Shown piece after piece: positions 52,923 through 62,427 of a DNA stretch of 64,000 nt. The notes under the pieces are model-generated. The model was not told the origin of the DNA and made no database searches. It saw nothing but the letters and a program-made list of their open reading frames with translations. The position numbers and the translations under genes were made by a program. Numbering within the stretch: the first letter of the stretch is position 1; the number at the start of each line of letters is the position of its first letter. The stretch is from CAYPPG01 sp964412555. GTDB lineage: Bacteria > Hinthialibacterota > Hinthialibacteria > Hinthialibacterales > Hinthialibacteraceae. The stretch spans positions 66,186 through 130,185 of the forward strand of contig CAYPPG010000013.1 in NCBI GenBank assembly GCA_964412555.1, read 5' to 3'.

Positions 52923-53918
52923 TCAACAAATGCGTGGCAATTCTTCCCCGTAGGGCATGTCAATAATGCGTTCTCCACCCCAGCGGGTGCGGAGATAGAC
53001 GGATTTGGTTTTACGGGAGACGACGTGGCCTATGATAGCGGCTTTCTCGCCATTTGTGATTTTCCGTAAAATTTCAACAGCTTTTGGAGCTTCATTTTCA
53101 GGAAGGAAAGCAACCAGTTTTCCCTCGTTGGCCACGGACAAGGGATCGAGACCGAGCATTTCGCAAGCGGCAGCGACTTCGGGTTTGAGGGGGATGGATT
53201 TTTCGTTCAATTCGATGCTGCAACCGGCAGAGTCAGCAATCTCGACACAACAGGCGGACAGACCACCACGGGTAGGATCGCGCATAGCATGGATTTCGAT
53301 GTCAGACTCGAGAAGCACTTTTGCCAAGGGCCAAATTGAAGCGGAATCCGACTCAACGGTAGTTTCAAACTGAAGACCTTCACGAGCACTCATCACTGCA
53401 ATACCGTGATCGGCAATCGAGCCACTCAGTATAACGGCATCCCCTTCTTGGACACTCGATGGAGAGAGGTTTTTTATAACTTTCCCTACGCCGGTGGTGT
53501 TGATGAATAATTGATCGGCTTCTCCGCGAGCGACGACTTTCGTGTCGCCTGTAATGATCTTGATACCACATTCTTTGGCTGCCTGCCCAGCGGATTGCAT
53601 GATTTTTTGTAAAAGATCGATTTCCAATCCTTCTTCAATGATCAAGGCGAGGGAAAGCGCCAAGGGTTGTGCACCGGAGACAGCGAGATCATTGATCGTG
53701 CCGTGAATACTCAGGCTGCCGATGTCGCCGCCTTTGAAAACCAGGGGTTTGACGACGAAGGAATCCGTGGTCATGAGCAGCGCGCTTGCATTCGGGATTG
53801 GAGATGCATCGGGTAAATGTTCCGGCAAGTTTCCCAGCGCCGGACCGATCTGTTGTTCGATCAGTTCGCGCATGAGCACCCCGCCGCCGCCGTGAGCCAA
53901 TCGAATTTTATCCGCCAT
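52923..53918 (-). CDS. hypE: Hydrogenase maturation protein HypE
   Basis: A 331-aa PurM/ThiL-like enzyme that dehydrates the carbamoyl thioester on its C-terminal cysteine to cyanide, for the Fe(CN)2CO centre. The start at 53918 (GAGGT before it) begins MADKIRLAHGGGGVLMRELI; a longer frame to 54014 runs back into hypD. It shows the ATP-site stretches DSFVVKPLVFKGGDIGSLSIHGTINDLAVSG and DPTRGGLSACCVEIA, and ends LPRIC, whose Cys is the carbamoyl acceptor. The start overlaps the end of hypD by 11 nt. Confidence 0.96.
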   Translation of the reverse strand: MADKIRLAHGGGGVLMRELIEQQIGPALGNLPEHLPDASPIPNASALLMTTDSFVVKPLVFKGGDIGSLSIHGTINDLAVSGAQPLALSLALIIEEGLEIDLLQKIMQSAGQAAKECGIKIITGDTKVVARGEADQLFINTTGVGKVIKNLSPSSVQEGDAVILSGSIADHGIAVMSAREGLQFETTVESDSASIWPLAKVLLESDIEIHAMRDPTRGGLSACCVEIADSAGCSIELNEKSIPLKPEVAAACEMLGLDPLSVANEGKLVAFLPENEAPKAVEILRKITNGEKAAIIGHVVSRKTKSVYLRTRWGGERIIDMPYGEELPRIC

Positions 53919-54975
53919 ATTTATACCTCGCTGCACAAGCGCCTTCGCTGGAAACCATACAGGGGCCGACCGGTGTTCTCGGCGTGCAGCTACTGCCGAA
54001 TAAAGGACATTCATCCGGATGGATATTGCCTTTCAGTACTTCGCCGCAGAGACAATCCGGCAGTTCGACGGGGGGGATTTCAGGTAACGAGAACCGGGGG
54101 ATTGCATCGAAAGAGGCATATTGCTCTTTTAATTTCAATCCGCTTTTTGGAATGATGCCCAATCCGCGCCATTCCGCATCTGCTGTTTCATAAGCGGTGT
54201 ACATCATCTCACGGGCGCGGGGATTGCCGTCCGGTTTGACTGCCCGATGGTATTGAATGAAGGAGCCGGAGCGATTTTCTGTGATGCATTCAAGCAGCAT
54301 AGTGATGCCTTCCAGCAGATCAGGTGGTTCGAAACCTGTTGCCACACAGGGAATATTATATTTTTGCGATAAAGGTTGAAATTCATTCGAGCCGAGTACG
54401 ACAGAGACATGGCCGGGAGTGATGAATCCATCAATTCGGCACCCTCCGTTGAGAACCGCTTCCATTGCCGGAGAGATCAGTTTGTGAGAAACAAATACAG
54501 AATAGTTCGGGATTTTCTTTTCGGTTGCTTCTACTATCGTTGAAGCGATGCCGGGGGCGGTGGTTTCGAAGCCTACTGCCAGAAATACGATTTCTTTCCC
54601 ACTTTCTTTCTCGGCGAGTTGGAGCGAATCGTCCGAGGAATAAACTACGCGGATATCGGCGCCATTGGAGCGTTGTTCTTCGAGGGAAGATTTGATCCCG
54701 GGAACGCGAATCATATCGCCGAAGGTGCAGATGATAACATTCGGATCCCGGGTAAGCAGCAACATACGCTCGATTTCCCGTTGGGCGGTTACGCAGACGG
54801 GACAGCCGGGGCCGGAAACCAATTCGATGTTGCTTGGAAGAATGCTACGTAAGCCAGCCCGGGCGATGGCTGTGGTGTGCGTTCCGCAAACCTCCATGAG
54901 ACGAACTTCTCGACCGAGTTCACGAGTAAAAGAATTGATTTTCCGGATAAAATCATCCGGAGAGGGCTTCTTCAT
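53908..54975 (-). CDS. hypD: Hydrogenase maturation protein HypD
   Basis: A 355-aa iron-sulfur protein, partner of HypC, that holds the Fe(CN)2CO unit during assembly. It has MEVCGTHTTAIARAGL and SGPGCPVCVTAQ with the functional cysteines, FLAVGFETTAPG, and a C-terminal cysteine-rich segment (LPDCLCGEVLKGNIHPDECP) for the [4Fe-4S] cluster. ATG 54975 is chosen (GGGAG 9 bp before it); it overlaps the end of hypC. The protein ends in PCMVSSEGACAARYKY. It overlaps hypE by 11 nt on the other side, a tight operon. Confidence 0.96.
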   Translation of the reverse strand: MKKPSPDDFIRKINSFTRELGREVRLMEVCGTHTTAIARAGLRSILPSNIELVSGPGCPVCVTAQREIERMLLLTRDPNVIICTFGDMIRVPGIKSSLEEQRSNGADIRVVYSSDDSLQLAEKESGKEIVFLAVGFETTAPGIASTIVEATEKKIPNYSVFVSHKLISPAMEAVLNGGCRIDGFITPGHVSVVLGSNEFQPLSQKYNIPCVATGFEPPDLLEGITMLLECITENRSGSFIQYHRAVKPDGNPRAREMMYTAYETADAEWRGLGIIPKSGLKLKEQYASFDAIPRFSLPEIPPVELPDCLCGEVLKGNIHPDECPLFGSSCTPRTPVGPCMVSSEGACAARYKYGG

Positions 54976-55192
54976 CAATCGCTGCTCCCATTTGCCGGAA
55001 AAGATCGAGCGTTTCTTCCGCATCGCCGGCTTCGAGTTTCTGGATGGCGAATCCGGCATGAATTAAGACATAATCCCCGATAGAGACGTCGTCAACAAGG
55101 GATAATTTCGTTGGGCGGATATTGCCCATGATATCGACTTTGGCGTTCATGCCGTCGATTTCAATGATTTTTGCGGGTATTGCCAGGCACAT
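54953..55192 (-). CDS. hypC: Hydrogenase maturation chaperone HypC
   Basis: A 79-aa HypC/HupF protein. It begins MCLAIPAKIIEIDGMNAKVD, where the N-terminal Cys2 binds the Fe(CN)2CO unit, and has DYVLIHAGFAIQKL, both diagnostic. It forms a complex with HypD. It overlaps hypD by 23 nt and lies downstream of an intergenic repeat array that separates it from hypF. Confidence 0.96.
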   Translation of the reverse strand: MCLAIPAKIIEIDGMNAKVDIMGNIRPTKLSLVDDVSIGDYVLIHAGFAIQKLEAGDAEETLDLFRQMGAAIDEEALSG

Positions 55193-55556
55193 AAGGACCT
55201 CATGTAGTGAGAATACTCTACCTCAATAGAATTAAAGAGGATTAGAAATTTACCCCAACGGGATTAAAGAGGATAGCCAGTTATATTTCACTCTGAAGGG
55301 GTGATAGAAAAACCTTCTGTCACCCCTTCAGGGTGAGGTTTATGTCTTGTTTCACATATCCAGGGGCGTTGCCCGCTGGCTATCTTCTATCACCCCTTCA
55401 GGGTGGTTCTTCTCTTTTCAGCCCTGTTTTCTGCAATCCTTTCAGGGTGAGGTTTATGTCTTGTTTCCCCTTTCCAGGTGCTTCTATCACCCCTTCAGGG
55501 TGATTCTTTTCCTCCCATCCTTTGGGGGAATTTGGTTGCTGATTTCTGTCACCTTT
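55193..55556. repeat. Array of CCCTTCAGGGTG repeats between hypF and hypC
   Basis: The motif ATCACCCCTTCAGGGTG occurs about five times (near 55319, 55390, 55435, 55489 and 55552), each a CACCCC-ttca-GGGTG hairpin, at spacings of about 45-70 bp with unlike stretches between; two stretches share GAGGTTTATGTCTTGTTTC. It is not a CRISPR: units are short and unequal, and no cas gene is near. It breaks up the hyp run without ending it. Confidence 0.8.
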
Positions 55557-57890
55557 TCAGGGTGCAGTTCTTCGTAATCCTGAGAGTCTCCAGGCGGCCA
55601 CCGCCGCTTGTCCCAGGCAAATTCCGCCATCGCCGGCAGGGACGGCGATATTGGTCAACACTTCGAAACCTTCTTTTTCGAGAATCAATGTCAGTTTTTC
55701 AGTCAAAATCGCGTTTGCGAAAACGCCGCCGGATAGGGCGACAGTGTTTAACTTTGTTCGATCACGAATTCGAATACACATCTCCAATACGAATTGGGCT
55801 ATGGAATTATGAAATCGCACCGCGCAGATTTCCCGGTTAACACCGGAACGATAATCCTGAGTCATTTGCCGGATCAAATCCGGAGTTTTTACAATCAGCG
55901 TACTGTCATTTTCTTCGATTGGAACCGGATAAAATCCTTCTTCCGATTCGGCTTGAGAGGCAGTTCCTTCCAATTCCATAGGGGCTTGCCCCTCGTATGT
56001 GTTTTCTGTGCATATATTCAGTATAGCACTTGCTGTGTCAAAAAGCCTGCCGGCGCTGGAAGTATATGGAGTATTGATTCCTTTTTCCACCATTTGAGTA
56101 ACGATCTTCCGTTCCTGTTCGGAGAAGGCGGGGAACAAATCGTTTATGATCCTATCAGCCTCTTTTCCGAAAGCCTTTTGCAAGAACATATAGGCCATTC
56201 GTGTAATCCGTTTTGTGCAGACATCTCCGCCGGGTTGAGGTATCAATTGAAGGTGACCGGCACGTTGATAGTCCGATAAATCACAAACCAGAAATTCACC
56301 GCCCCAAAGTTCGTTGTTTTCACCCCACCCGAGTCCATCGAACGAGACACCGATAACTCGATCTGTTCTTCCATGTTCGGCGAGAACAGAGGCGATGTGC
56401 GCATGGTGATGTTGAACTTCGATAACTTGCAATCCGCTCTCGTGCGCATAACGGCTGGACAGATAATCGGGGTGTGTATCGCAGGCAATGATGGTTGGTT
56501 TAATCTCAAGAACGTTGGAAAGATGATCAATCGCCTGCAAAAAGGATTGATAGGCGAAAGCGTTCTGTAGATCACCCAAATAATGGCTCATGAACACATG
56601 ATCACCTTGCGTCAGGCTGATGGTATTGTTCATTTCCGGACCTAGGGACAAGATTTCCTGGCGATTGTTTTGTATAGGCAGTTCAAGAGGAAACGGCGCA
56701 TATCCTCTAGATCGGCGCAAAAAATGCGGTTTCCCGGATATAAACTGCATTACCGAATCATCCGTACGGATATGGATTGGCCGATTATGAAGAAGATAAT
56801 AATCAGCAATGGTAGATAGCCGTTCGAGCGCATCTTCGTTTTGATAAGCAATCGGCTCATCGGTCAAATTGGCGCTGGTCATAACGAGCGCGGGATAAGA
56901 ACCTTGCATGATGAGATGATGGAGCGGAGTATAAGGAAGCATAATCCCCAAATGAGCGCTGTTTGGAGCGACAAAATGGGAAAGGGTAGAATTGCGCTTT
57001 TTTTTGAGAAGAAGAATCGGCCGCTCCCGCGAAGAAAGTAGGGTGGATTGAGCCAAGCGAAACCCACCATCTTGCATTTCTCCCTCCCTCTCAATCTCAA
57101 TAAACTGCCTTGCGGCATCCATATCTTTCACCATCAGCGCAAAAGGTTTGGCTTCCCGCATTTTCCGGTTCCGAAGTGTGCATACCGCTTCATCATAGGA
57201 TGCATCGCAAGCAAGATGAAAACCACCAAGTCCTTTGATCGCCACAATAGCCCCTTTCTCTAAGAATTGGACACAAGCGGCAATTGGATCTTCATATTCT
57301 AGAATACTTCCTCGCTGATCCGTCAGCCAAACGTGCGGGCCGCAGTTTGGGCAGCAGGTCGGTTCGGCATGGAAGCGGCGATTCAACGGATCTTCATACT
57401 CCGCCCGGCACTCTTGGCACATCTCAAAAGCGCTCATTGTCGTGCGTGACCGGTCATAGGGCAAATCTTGGATGATGGTATAGCGGGGACCGCAGTTTGT
57501 GCAATTGATAAATGGGTAACGGTACCTTCGATCCAACGGATTGAACAGCTCCTGCAGGCAGTCCGAACAGGTCGCGAAGTCCGGGGGAATCAAGACTGTT
57601 TGCGTTTCTTGCTTCTCACTTTCACGAATTTGAAACGTTACGTAATTTCCAGGTTCTATCTCATCAACATGAATTTTCTTGATAATGGCCAAAGGTGGTG
57701 GAGAATCTCGAAGAGTATGCAGAAAAGAATCCAGAGAAGAAGATTGCCCCTCGATTTCAATTTCCACGCCCTGGGAATTATTCAATATATAGCCAGCAAG
57801 ATCATATCGAGTGGCTAATTCATAGACAAAGGGGCGAAAACCGACTCCCTGGACGACGCCGGTTACCTGTATCCGCAAAGCATTTTTCAT
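55557..57890 (-). CDS. hypF: Carbamoyltransferase HypF
   Basis: A 777-aa enzyme that uses carbamoyl phosphate and ATP to carbamoylate the HypE C-terminal Cys. It starts MKNALRIQVTGVVQGVGFRPFVY (acylphosphatase domain, about 1-95), then two Cys4 zinc clusters (CSDCLQELF and CTNCGPRYTI; CQECRAEYE and CCPNCGPHV, about 105-190). A YrdC-like domain with KGLGGFHLACDA follows, and a Kae1-like domain with VQHHHAHIASVLAEHG. ATG 57890 overlaps the hypB stop (ATGA), so the genes are coupled. Confidence 0.96.
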   Translation of the reverse strand: MKNALRIQVTGVVQGVGFRPFVYELATRYDLAGYILNNSQGVEIEIEGQSSSLDSFLHTLRDSPPPLAIIKKIHVDEIEPGNYVTFQIRESEKQETQTVLIPPDFATCSDCLQELFNPLDRRYRYPFINCTNCGPRYTIIQDLPYDRSRTTMSAFEMCQECRAEYEDPLNRRFHAEPTCCPNCGPHVWLTDQRGSILEYEDPIAACVQFLEKGAIVAIKGLGGFHLACDASYDEAVCTLRNRKMREAKPFALMVKDMDAARQFIEIEREGEMQDGGFRLAQSTLLSSRERPILLLKKKRNSTLSHFVAPNSAHLGIMLPYTPLHHLIMQGSYPALVMTSANLTDEPIAYQNEDALERLSTIADYYLLHNRPIHIRTDDSVMQFISGKPHFLRRSRGYAPFPLELPIQNNRQEILSLGPEMNNTISLTQGDHVFMSHYLGDLQNAFAYQSFLQAIDHLSNVLEIKPTIIACDTHPDYLSSRYAHESGLQVIEVQHHHAHIASVLAEHGRTDRVIGVSFDGLGWGENNELWGGEFLVCDLSDYQRAGHLQLIPQPGGDVCTKRITRMAYMFLQKAFGKEADRIINDLFPAFSEQERKIVTQMVEKGINTPYTSSAGRLFDTASAILNICTENTYEGQAPMELEGTASQAESEEGFYPVPIEENDSTLIVKTPDLIRQMTQDYRSGVNREICAVRFHNSIAQFVLEMCIRIRDRTKLNTVALSGGVFANAILTEKLTLILEKEGFEVLTNIAVPAGDGGICLGQAAVAAWRLSGLRRTAP

Positions 57891-58537
57891 TTTTGAGCGG
57901 CACATTCTTCAATCCAGGCAAGGAACTCATCCAAACCTTCGCCGGTTTTTGTGGAAGTTTTAAAGATTTTGATATCCGGCCGAATGGCTCGGGCGTCCTG
58001 TTCCATTTGTTCGATGTTGCAGTCGATGTATGGAAGAAGATCCATTTTGGTAATGACCATTGCGGATGAAACGCGCAAGGCGGTTGGGTATTTCGCCGGT
58101 TTATCGTCTCCTTCAGGAACGGAGATTACAGCGACTTTGATGTCTTCTCCGATTTCGAAGCTGGCAGGGCAGACCAAATTGCCGACATTTTCGATGAACA
58201 ACATCTTTGCGCCATCGAGCGAGAACTCATCGACGGCCTGTTGGATCATCTTGGCGTCCAGATGGCAGGCTCCGAGCGTGTTCAGTTGGTAGGCGGGCAA
58301 ACCGGCTTTTTCAATGCGAATTTTGTCTTTGTCGGTTTGAAGATCGCCTTCGATCACGGCGGTTCGTCCCTGTAACCGTTCTGCCAGGGCTTCCAATAGA
58401 CTCGTTTTTCCACCACCGGGAGAGCCGATCAAGTTCACGACATAGATTTTTTTCTCTTGGAAAAACCGTCTTAGCGTTTCCGACAGTTCCCGTCCTTTCG
58501 TTTTGACTTTTTCTTCAAGTTTCAGTGTTTTCGTCAT
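57887..58537 (-). CDS. hypB: Nickel-inserting GTPase HypB
   Basis: A 216-aa SIMIBI GTPase that delivers nickel to the hydrogenase large subunit with HypA. The P-loop is GSPGGGKTS at residues 38-46; switch-like VIEGDLQTDKD, ENVGNLVCPASF (metal-site Cys at the dimer face) and ITKMDLL (guanine recognition) follow. There is no N-terminal His-rich stretch, so it does not store nickel. ATG 58537 is chosen (AGGAG 10 bp before it). It overlaps the start of hypF and the end of hypA. Confidence 0.95.
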   Translation of the reverse strand: MTKTLKLEEKVKTKGRELSETLRRFFQEKKIYVVNLIGSPGGGKTSLLEALAERLQGRTAVIEGDLQTDKDKIRIEKAGLPAYQLNTLGACHLDAKMIQQAVDEFSLDGAKMLFIENVGNLVCPASFEIGEDIKVAVISVPEGDDKPAKYPTALRVSSAMVITKMDLLPYIDCNIEQMEQDARAIRPDIKIFKTSTKTGEGLDEFLAWIEECAAQK

Positions 58538-58871
58538 CGAGTTCGATCTCCTGAATTCGCAGGTCTGTTGCCGGATCATATTCTATACCGCCACCGCAAG
58601 CTGGGCATATTTCTACCGTTTCCTCTACCCCGAGCCGCAGGCCACATTGAGAACAAATCCAATGGGGAGCGGAATCGATCATTTCAATTCTTGCACCATC
58701 CATTCGTGTTCCACTCGAGATGGCCTCAAGACAAAATGATAAACTCGATTTATCGAGGCCGGAATATTGTCCAATGTGTAAGCAAATACGATGAACCTGG
58801 CCGGCATGGTATTTCTGCGCTTCACGTTCGACGGTATTCAATATTTCTTCGGCAAAAGCAAGTTCGTGCAT
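58515..58871 (-). CDS. hypA: Hydrogenase nickel-insertion chaperone HypA
   Basis: A 118-aa nickel chaperone. The start at 58871 gives MHELAFAEEIL, where His2 directly binds nickel in the family, so it is preferred to the frame from 58880. The C-terminal zinc site is CSQCGLRLGVEETVEICPACGGG. It is the first gene of the hypA-B-F run on the minus strand; no terminator or promoter sequence is obvious upstream, where repeat R3 and R2 copies occur. The stop lies inside hypB. Confidence 0.93.
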   Translation of the reverse strand: MHELAFAEEILNTVEREAQKYHAGQVHRICLHIGQYSGLDKSSLSFCLEAISSGTRMDGARIEMIDSAPHWICSQCGLRLGVEETVEICPACGGGIEYDPATDLRIQEIELDDENTET

Positions 58872-58937
58872 GATTTTCATTTCATATTGTATGTTCCTCT
58901 ATATTGTCCCCTAACGTGCTCAAAACAGCAAGCGATC

Positions 58938-59060
58938 GTGTTTACCCACTCATGTAGGCGGGGACGTCTGCTTTACCCAACAACTGCTTTTTAAATTCTC
59001 GATAACCATATTTTCGTATTCGCGATAAAGGATGCGGCCAAGGATGGCCGCGCTCCGAGA
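58938..59060. repeat. Repeat cluster: diverged R3 copy and R2 copy
   Basis: TTTACCC-actcatg-TAGGCGGGGACG-tctgc-TTTACCC near 58940-58978 resembles the R3 element at 52791. GCGGCCA-agga-TGGCCGC at 59034-59051, followed by GCTCCGAGA, is a copy of R2. Both lie in the gap between divergent hypA and the sulfatase gene. Confidence 0.6.
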
Positions 59061-59147
59061 AAGGGATGATTTTGGGCGCGGAATATGCAATACTGAATGA
59101 ACAATCTTACATATTCCACTTACGAATATAATTTTCAGGAGTTCGCC

Positions 59148-60545
59148 ATGGATAAAAACCGTCGACATTTTTTGAAAACCAGTGCATTGTTGACTTCAGG
59201 TTTACTGACTGGCTTGGTCTCTCAATCAACAAATGCACAGAACAATCAAAGGCCAAATATCATTTGGCTGATCGCCGATGATGTGGGAAGCAAAGAAATC
59301 GGATGCTATGGCCATCCGACTATTCGAACTCCCAACATCGATAGTATAGCGAAAAACGGTATTCGCTTTACTCAGGCATTTGTCACGACATCCTCCTGCA
59401 GCCCAAGCCGGGCGAGTATGTTCACAGGAAAATATCCCCATTCGACGGGCGCTGAGAATTTACATGATCCACTGCCTTCTGATCAGGCAATATTACCCGA
59501 ATTACTCTCACCGGCAGGCTATTATTGGGGCAGTGTCGGAAAATGCCATTTGGGAAGCGCTGCAGAAAAGAAATTTGATGTCATTTTGCGAAAGGTGGAA
59601 AATTGGAAACAATTCATGGCCGAACGCCCAAAGGATTGCCCATTTTTCCTATCCGTGGGTTTTTATGATGCACACCGAGTATTTGATCGGGGATGTGTCG
59701 ATCCTCCATATACGCATGACGATGTCATTGTCCCCCCTTACTTACCCGATATTCCGGAAGCACGAGAGGAATTAGCCGGTTTTTATGATGAAATCACTCG
59801 TATGGATGGAGTGATAGGGGAAATACTCAATCATCTTGAAGAAAATGGGATTATTGAAAATACCTTGGTTGTCTTTTTTGGAGACAATGGGATGCCTTTC
59901 CCTCGGGCGAAAACGACTTTATACGATAGTGGAATTGAAACACCTCTTGTCGCACAATGGCCAGGGATCATCGAAGAGGGTGAAGTGTATGACGGTTTGG
60001 TCAGCCTTGTTGATTTAGCAGCGACCATGCTGCATGCCGCCGATCTCCCCATACCAAAAGATATGGAAGGGATCAGCATGATCAATCAGGTACAAAAACC
60101 GGAGGAACATGAACGGCAATATATCTATGCCGAGAAAAATTGGCATGATTTGGAAGATCATAGCCGCGCTGTGCGTGACAAACGATTCAAATACATCCGG
60201 AATTCCATTCCGGAAAAACCTCTGGAAACCTCGGCCGACACTGCCGTCGCTCCTCTATTTCAGAAAATGCGGGAAATGCGGGATGCCGGAACACTTACAC
60301 GTGAGCAGATGTTACTGTTTCGAGCGCGGCGTGCAACAGAAGAGTTATACGATCTTGCATACGATCCAATGGAATTTCATAATCTTGCCTATGAACCGGC
60401 CTATCAAGGTGTATTGAAACGAATGCGCAATGCGTTAGATAACTGGATTGAAGAAACGAATGACATCCCCGTTTCGAAATCTTTACCTGATGAATTTCAT
60501 CCGGAAACCGGGGAACGAATCAATCCGCCCCATCAGAGAAAATAA
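59148..60545 (+). CDS. Exported sulfatase with Cys-type formylglycine motif
   Basis: A 465-aa arylsulfatase/GAG-type sulfatase. The start at 59148 is chosen for AGGAG 6 bp before it. The N-terminus MDKNRRHFLKTSALLTSGLL is a Tat-like signal. Active-site Cys84 is in SSCSPSRASMFTGKYPHS, the canonical C-x-P-S-R that is oxidised to formylglycine; the metal-binding DDVG is near residue 44, and FFGDNGMPFPR follows. It needs a formylglycine-generating enzyme or anSME; the FGE-like lipoprotein at 33707 lacks its cysteines, so the maturase must be elsewhere. Substrate: a sulfated glycan, not defined. Confidence 0.93.
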   Translation: MDKNRRHFLKTSALLTSGLLTGLVSQSTNAQNNQRPNIIWLIADDVGSKEIGCYGHPTIRTPNIDSIAKNGIRFTQAFVTTSSCSPSRASMFTGKYPHSTGAENLHDPLPSDQAILPELLSPAGYYWGSVGKCHLGSAAEKKFDVILRKVENWKQFMAERPKDCPFFLSVGFYDAHRVFDRGCVDPPYTHDDVIVPPYLPDIPEAREELAGFYDEITRMDGVIGEILNHLEENGIIENTLVVFFGDNGMPFPRAKTTLYDSGIETPLVAQWPGIIEEGEVYDGLVSLVDLAATMLHAADLPIPKDMEGISMINQVQKPEEHERQYIYAEKNWHDLEDHSRAVRDKRFKYIRNSIPEKPLETSADTAVAPLFQKMREMRDAGTLTREQMLLFRARRATEELYDLAYDPMEFHNLAYEPAYQGVLKRMRNALDNWIEETNDIPVSKSLPDEFHPETGERINPPHQRK

Positions 60546-60582
60546 TATTTTTATATGAATTTCGATTTAAAGGTTTCTCATC

Positions 60583-61572
60583 ATGGATCATACTCAGAAA
60601 CAATCTCCCGATGAATATGACAGCCCCTGGAAAACAGTTCTCGATACTTTTTTTGAGAACTGTTTTCTTTTACTCTTTCCACGTGCTCATGTGGAAATTG
60701 ATTGGAAAAAACCTGTAACGTTTTTAGATACGGAATTACAGCAGTTGATTCATGATACACCTGCCGGATTACAAATCGTTGACAAACTTGTGGAAGTGTC
60801 TCTTCTGGATGGAAAAAAGACACTCGTTTTGGTGCATGTCGAAGTTCAGGCTCAAAGAGAATCCGCTTTCGAAAAAAGGATGTTTACTTACAATTATCGT
60901 ATCTTTGAGAAATACCAATTACCAGTAGCCAGTTTTGCAATACTTGCAGATGAACATCCCTCATGGCGGCCGGAAAAATTCGGATATAATATACTTGGTT
61001 GCCAAATGGGAATCGTTTTCCCTTCAGCCAAAATCATCGACTTTAAAGATCAAAGTCATGAACTTGAAAAAAACGACAATCCATTTGCAGTGATAATTTT
61101 ATCTCATTTAAAAGCTTTGGAAACAAAAAAACAATACCACAATCGTTTCCAAGGGAAAATGAGCTTAGCAAAATCCTTGTACAACAAAGGATATACACGT
61201 GATGAAGTCATATCCCTATTTCGATTTATTGATGGGATAATGAAATTACCGAAAGATATGGAACAACGATTCTGGCAAGAAATTTTAACCAACGAGGAGG
61301 CGACAAAAATGCCATATGTTATGAGTATAGAAAAAATGGCAAAAGAAAGAGGCTACCAAAAGGGACTTGAACAGGGGCGTAAAGAAGGGATTCGTGAAAG
61401 CATTCGCAAATTGATTTTGACTACTTTATCCATGCGATTTGATCAATTACCCGACGAAATCATAGAATTAATTCTCAAAATTGATAGAACAGAAAAACTG
61501 GAAGAACTTCATGAGAAATCAGTTACAGCTTCCAATTTGGATGAAATTCGAAACGCTTTACAGAAAAGATAA
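60583..61572 (+). CDS. Rpn/PD-(D/E)XK nuclease-like (transposase_31-type) protein
   Basis: A 329-aa protein resembling Rpn/YhgA-type recombination-promoting nucleases. It begins with a region DSPWKTVLDTFFENCFLLLF. The nuclease core DKLVEVSLLDGKKTLVLVHVEVQAQ has the PD-(D/E)XK pattern, with the acidic residues Asp and Glu-x-Gln. The C-terminus is helical: ERGYQKGLEQGRKEGIRESI repeats basic helices of the kind found in DUF4351 relatives. Such genes spread as solitary mobile-like genes. AT-rich compared with its neighbours, which suggests recent transfer. Confidence 0.8.
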   Translation: MDHTQKQSPDEYDSPWKTVLDTFFENCFLLLFPRAHVEIDWKKPVTFLDTELQQLIHDTPAGLQIVDKLVEVSLLDGKKTLVLVHVEVQAQRESAFEKRMFTYNYRIFEKYQLPVASFAILADEHPSWRPEKFGYNILGCQMGIVFPSAKIIDFKDQSHELEKNDNPFAVIILSHLKALETKKQYHNRFQGKMSLAKSLYNKGYTRDEVISLFRFIDGIMKLPKDMEQRFWQEILTNEEATKMPYVMSIEKMAKERGYQKGLEQGRKEGIRESIRKLILTTLSMRFDQLPDEIIELILKIDRTEKLEELHEKSVTASNLDEIRNALQKR

Positions 61573-61610
61573 TATTATTTGGTGGTCTTACTACGTGGAA
61601 TGATATATTA

Positions 61611-62183
61611 TTACCGATTTGGTTTTCCATTTCGCACAAATGTACCTGCAGAATAATTTCCCCCGATACGCATGATATCACCATTTGAATATAACCCATT
61701 ACTTGGTTCAAAATCCCACCAAACGGTTGCCGGCCATCCGGTCATATTTCCGGTGTCGTCGTCATGGTCCGGTCCCGCGGCGGCAAGTGCATAGGTGACA
61801 TAAACCGTATGATTTTCTCCCGGCCACGGTGTATCCGTTCCCATCGCGAAAAAGGGACCGTTCGGCGTTTGATCGATCGCTTTTTGGAGATCCTCCATCA
61901 ACATAAATGGATCAATCGGTATACTCTGCATGTAAGAGACTGGGGAAGTAAGCATATAAAGACCGGTTGGAATCCGGTTGGTGGCATCGACCGGATAGCG
62001 GTTATGATCGATTCGATATTGTTCCAACGCCGTTGAGACACTCTGTTGATCTGCTTGAATTCTTGAAATTTTTGCCCGAGTTTGCGCATTCAAAAAGTTC
62101 GGTACGGCAATAGCAGCCAAAATGCCGATAATCGCGACGACGATCAATAACTCGATCAATGTAAAGCCAGTTTCTCGATTCAT
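61611..62183 (-). CDS. Pseudopilin-like protein (copy 2)
   Basis: A 190-aa type IV pilin-like protein: leader METs then GFTLIELLIVVAIIGILAAI and AVPNFLNAQTRAK. The globular part has DQQSVSTALEQYRIDHNRYP, and it ends with AAAGPDHDDD, WWDFEPSNGLYSNGDIMRIG and GTFVRNGKPNR. This tail (GPD, xFEPSNGxxSxGDI, RNGKP) is the same as in the fragment at 36674 and similar to copy 1. There is no secretion gene near. Possibly exported through a general type II or pilus machine coded elsewhere. Confidence 0.88.
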   Translation of the reverse strand: MNRETGFTLIELLIVVAIIGILAAIAVPNFLNAQTRAKISRIQADQQSVSTALEQYRIDHNRYPVDATNRIPTGLYMLTSPVSYMQSIPIDPFMLMEDLQKAIDQTPNGPFFAMGTDTPWPGENHTVYVTYALAAAGPDHDDDTGNMTGWPATVWWDFEPSNGLYSNGDIMRIGGNYSAGTFVRNGKPNR

Positions 62184-62427
62184 GGGTCAACTCGTACAAA
62201 TGCATTTATTCAAGAGGGTAAACGTGCTATATACTTCTCACCACAATCAATCGATCATCTCATGATACATCTATTCTGTCAACACTTATTTTTAATCCCT
62301 TACCCCATGCCTATCATAGGCCATCTCAATTTTAAATTGTTGTTATAAGCATGTTGTTGTTATACTTATGTTTGAATAAGGAAATTACCCCCAGCTTTAA
62401 TGTGGAACATTGGAGAAAAACAGAATT

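Noticed and set aside
55193..55556. CRISPR array
   Set aside because: Units are about 17 bp, spacing is irregular, the between-sequences are partly repeated, and there are no cas genes.
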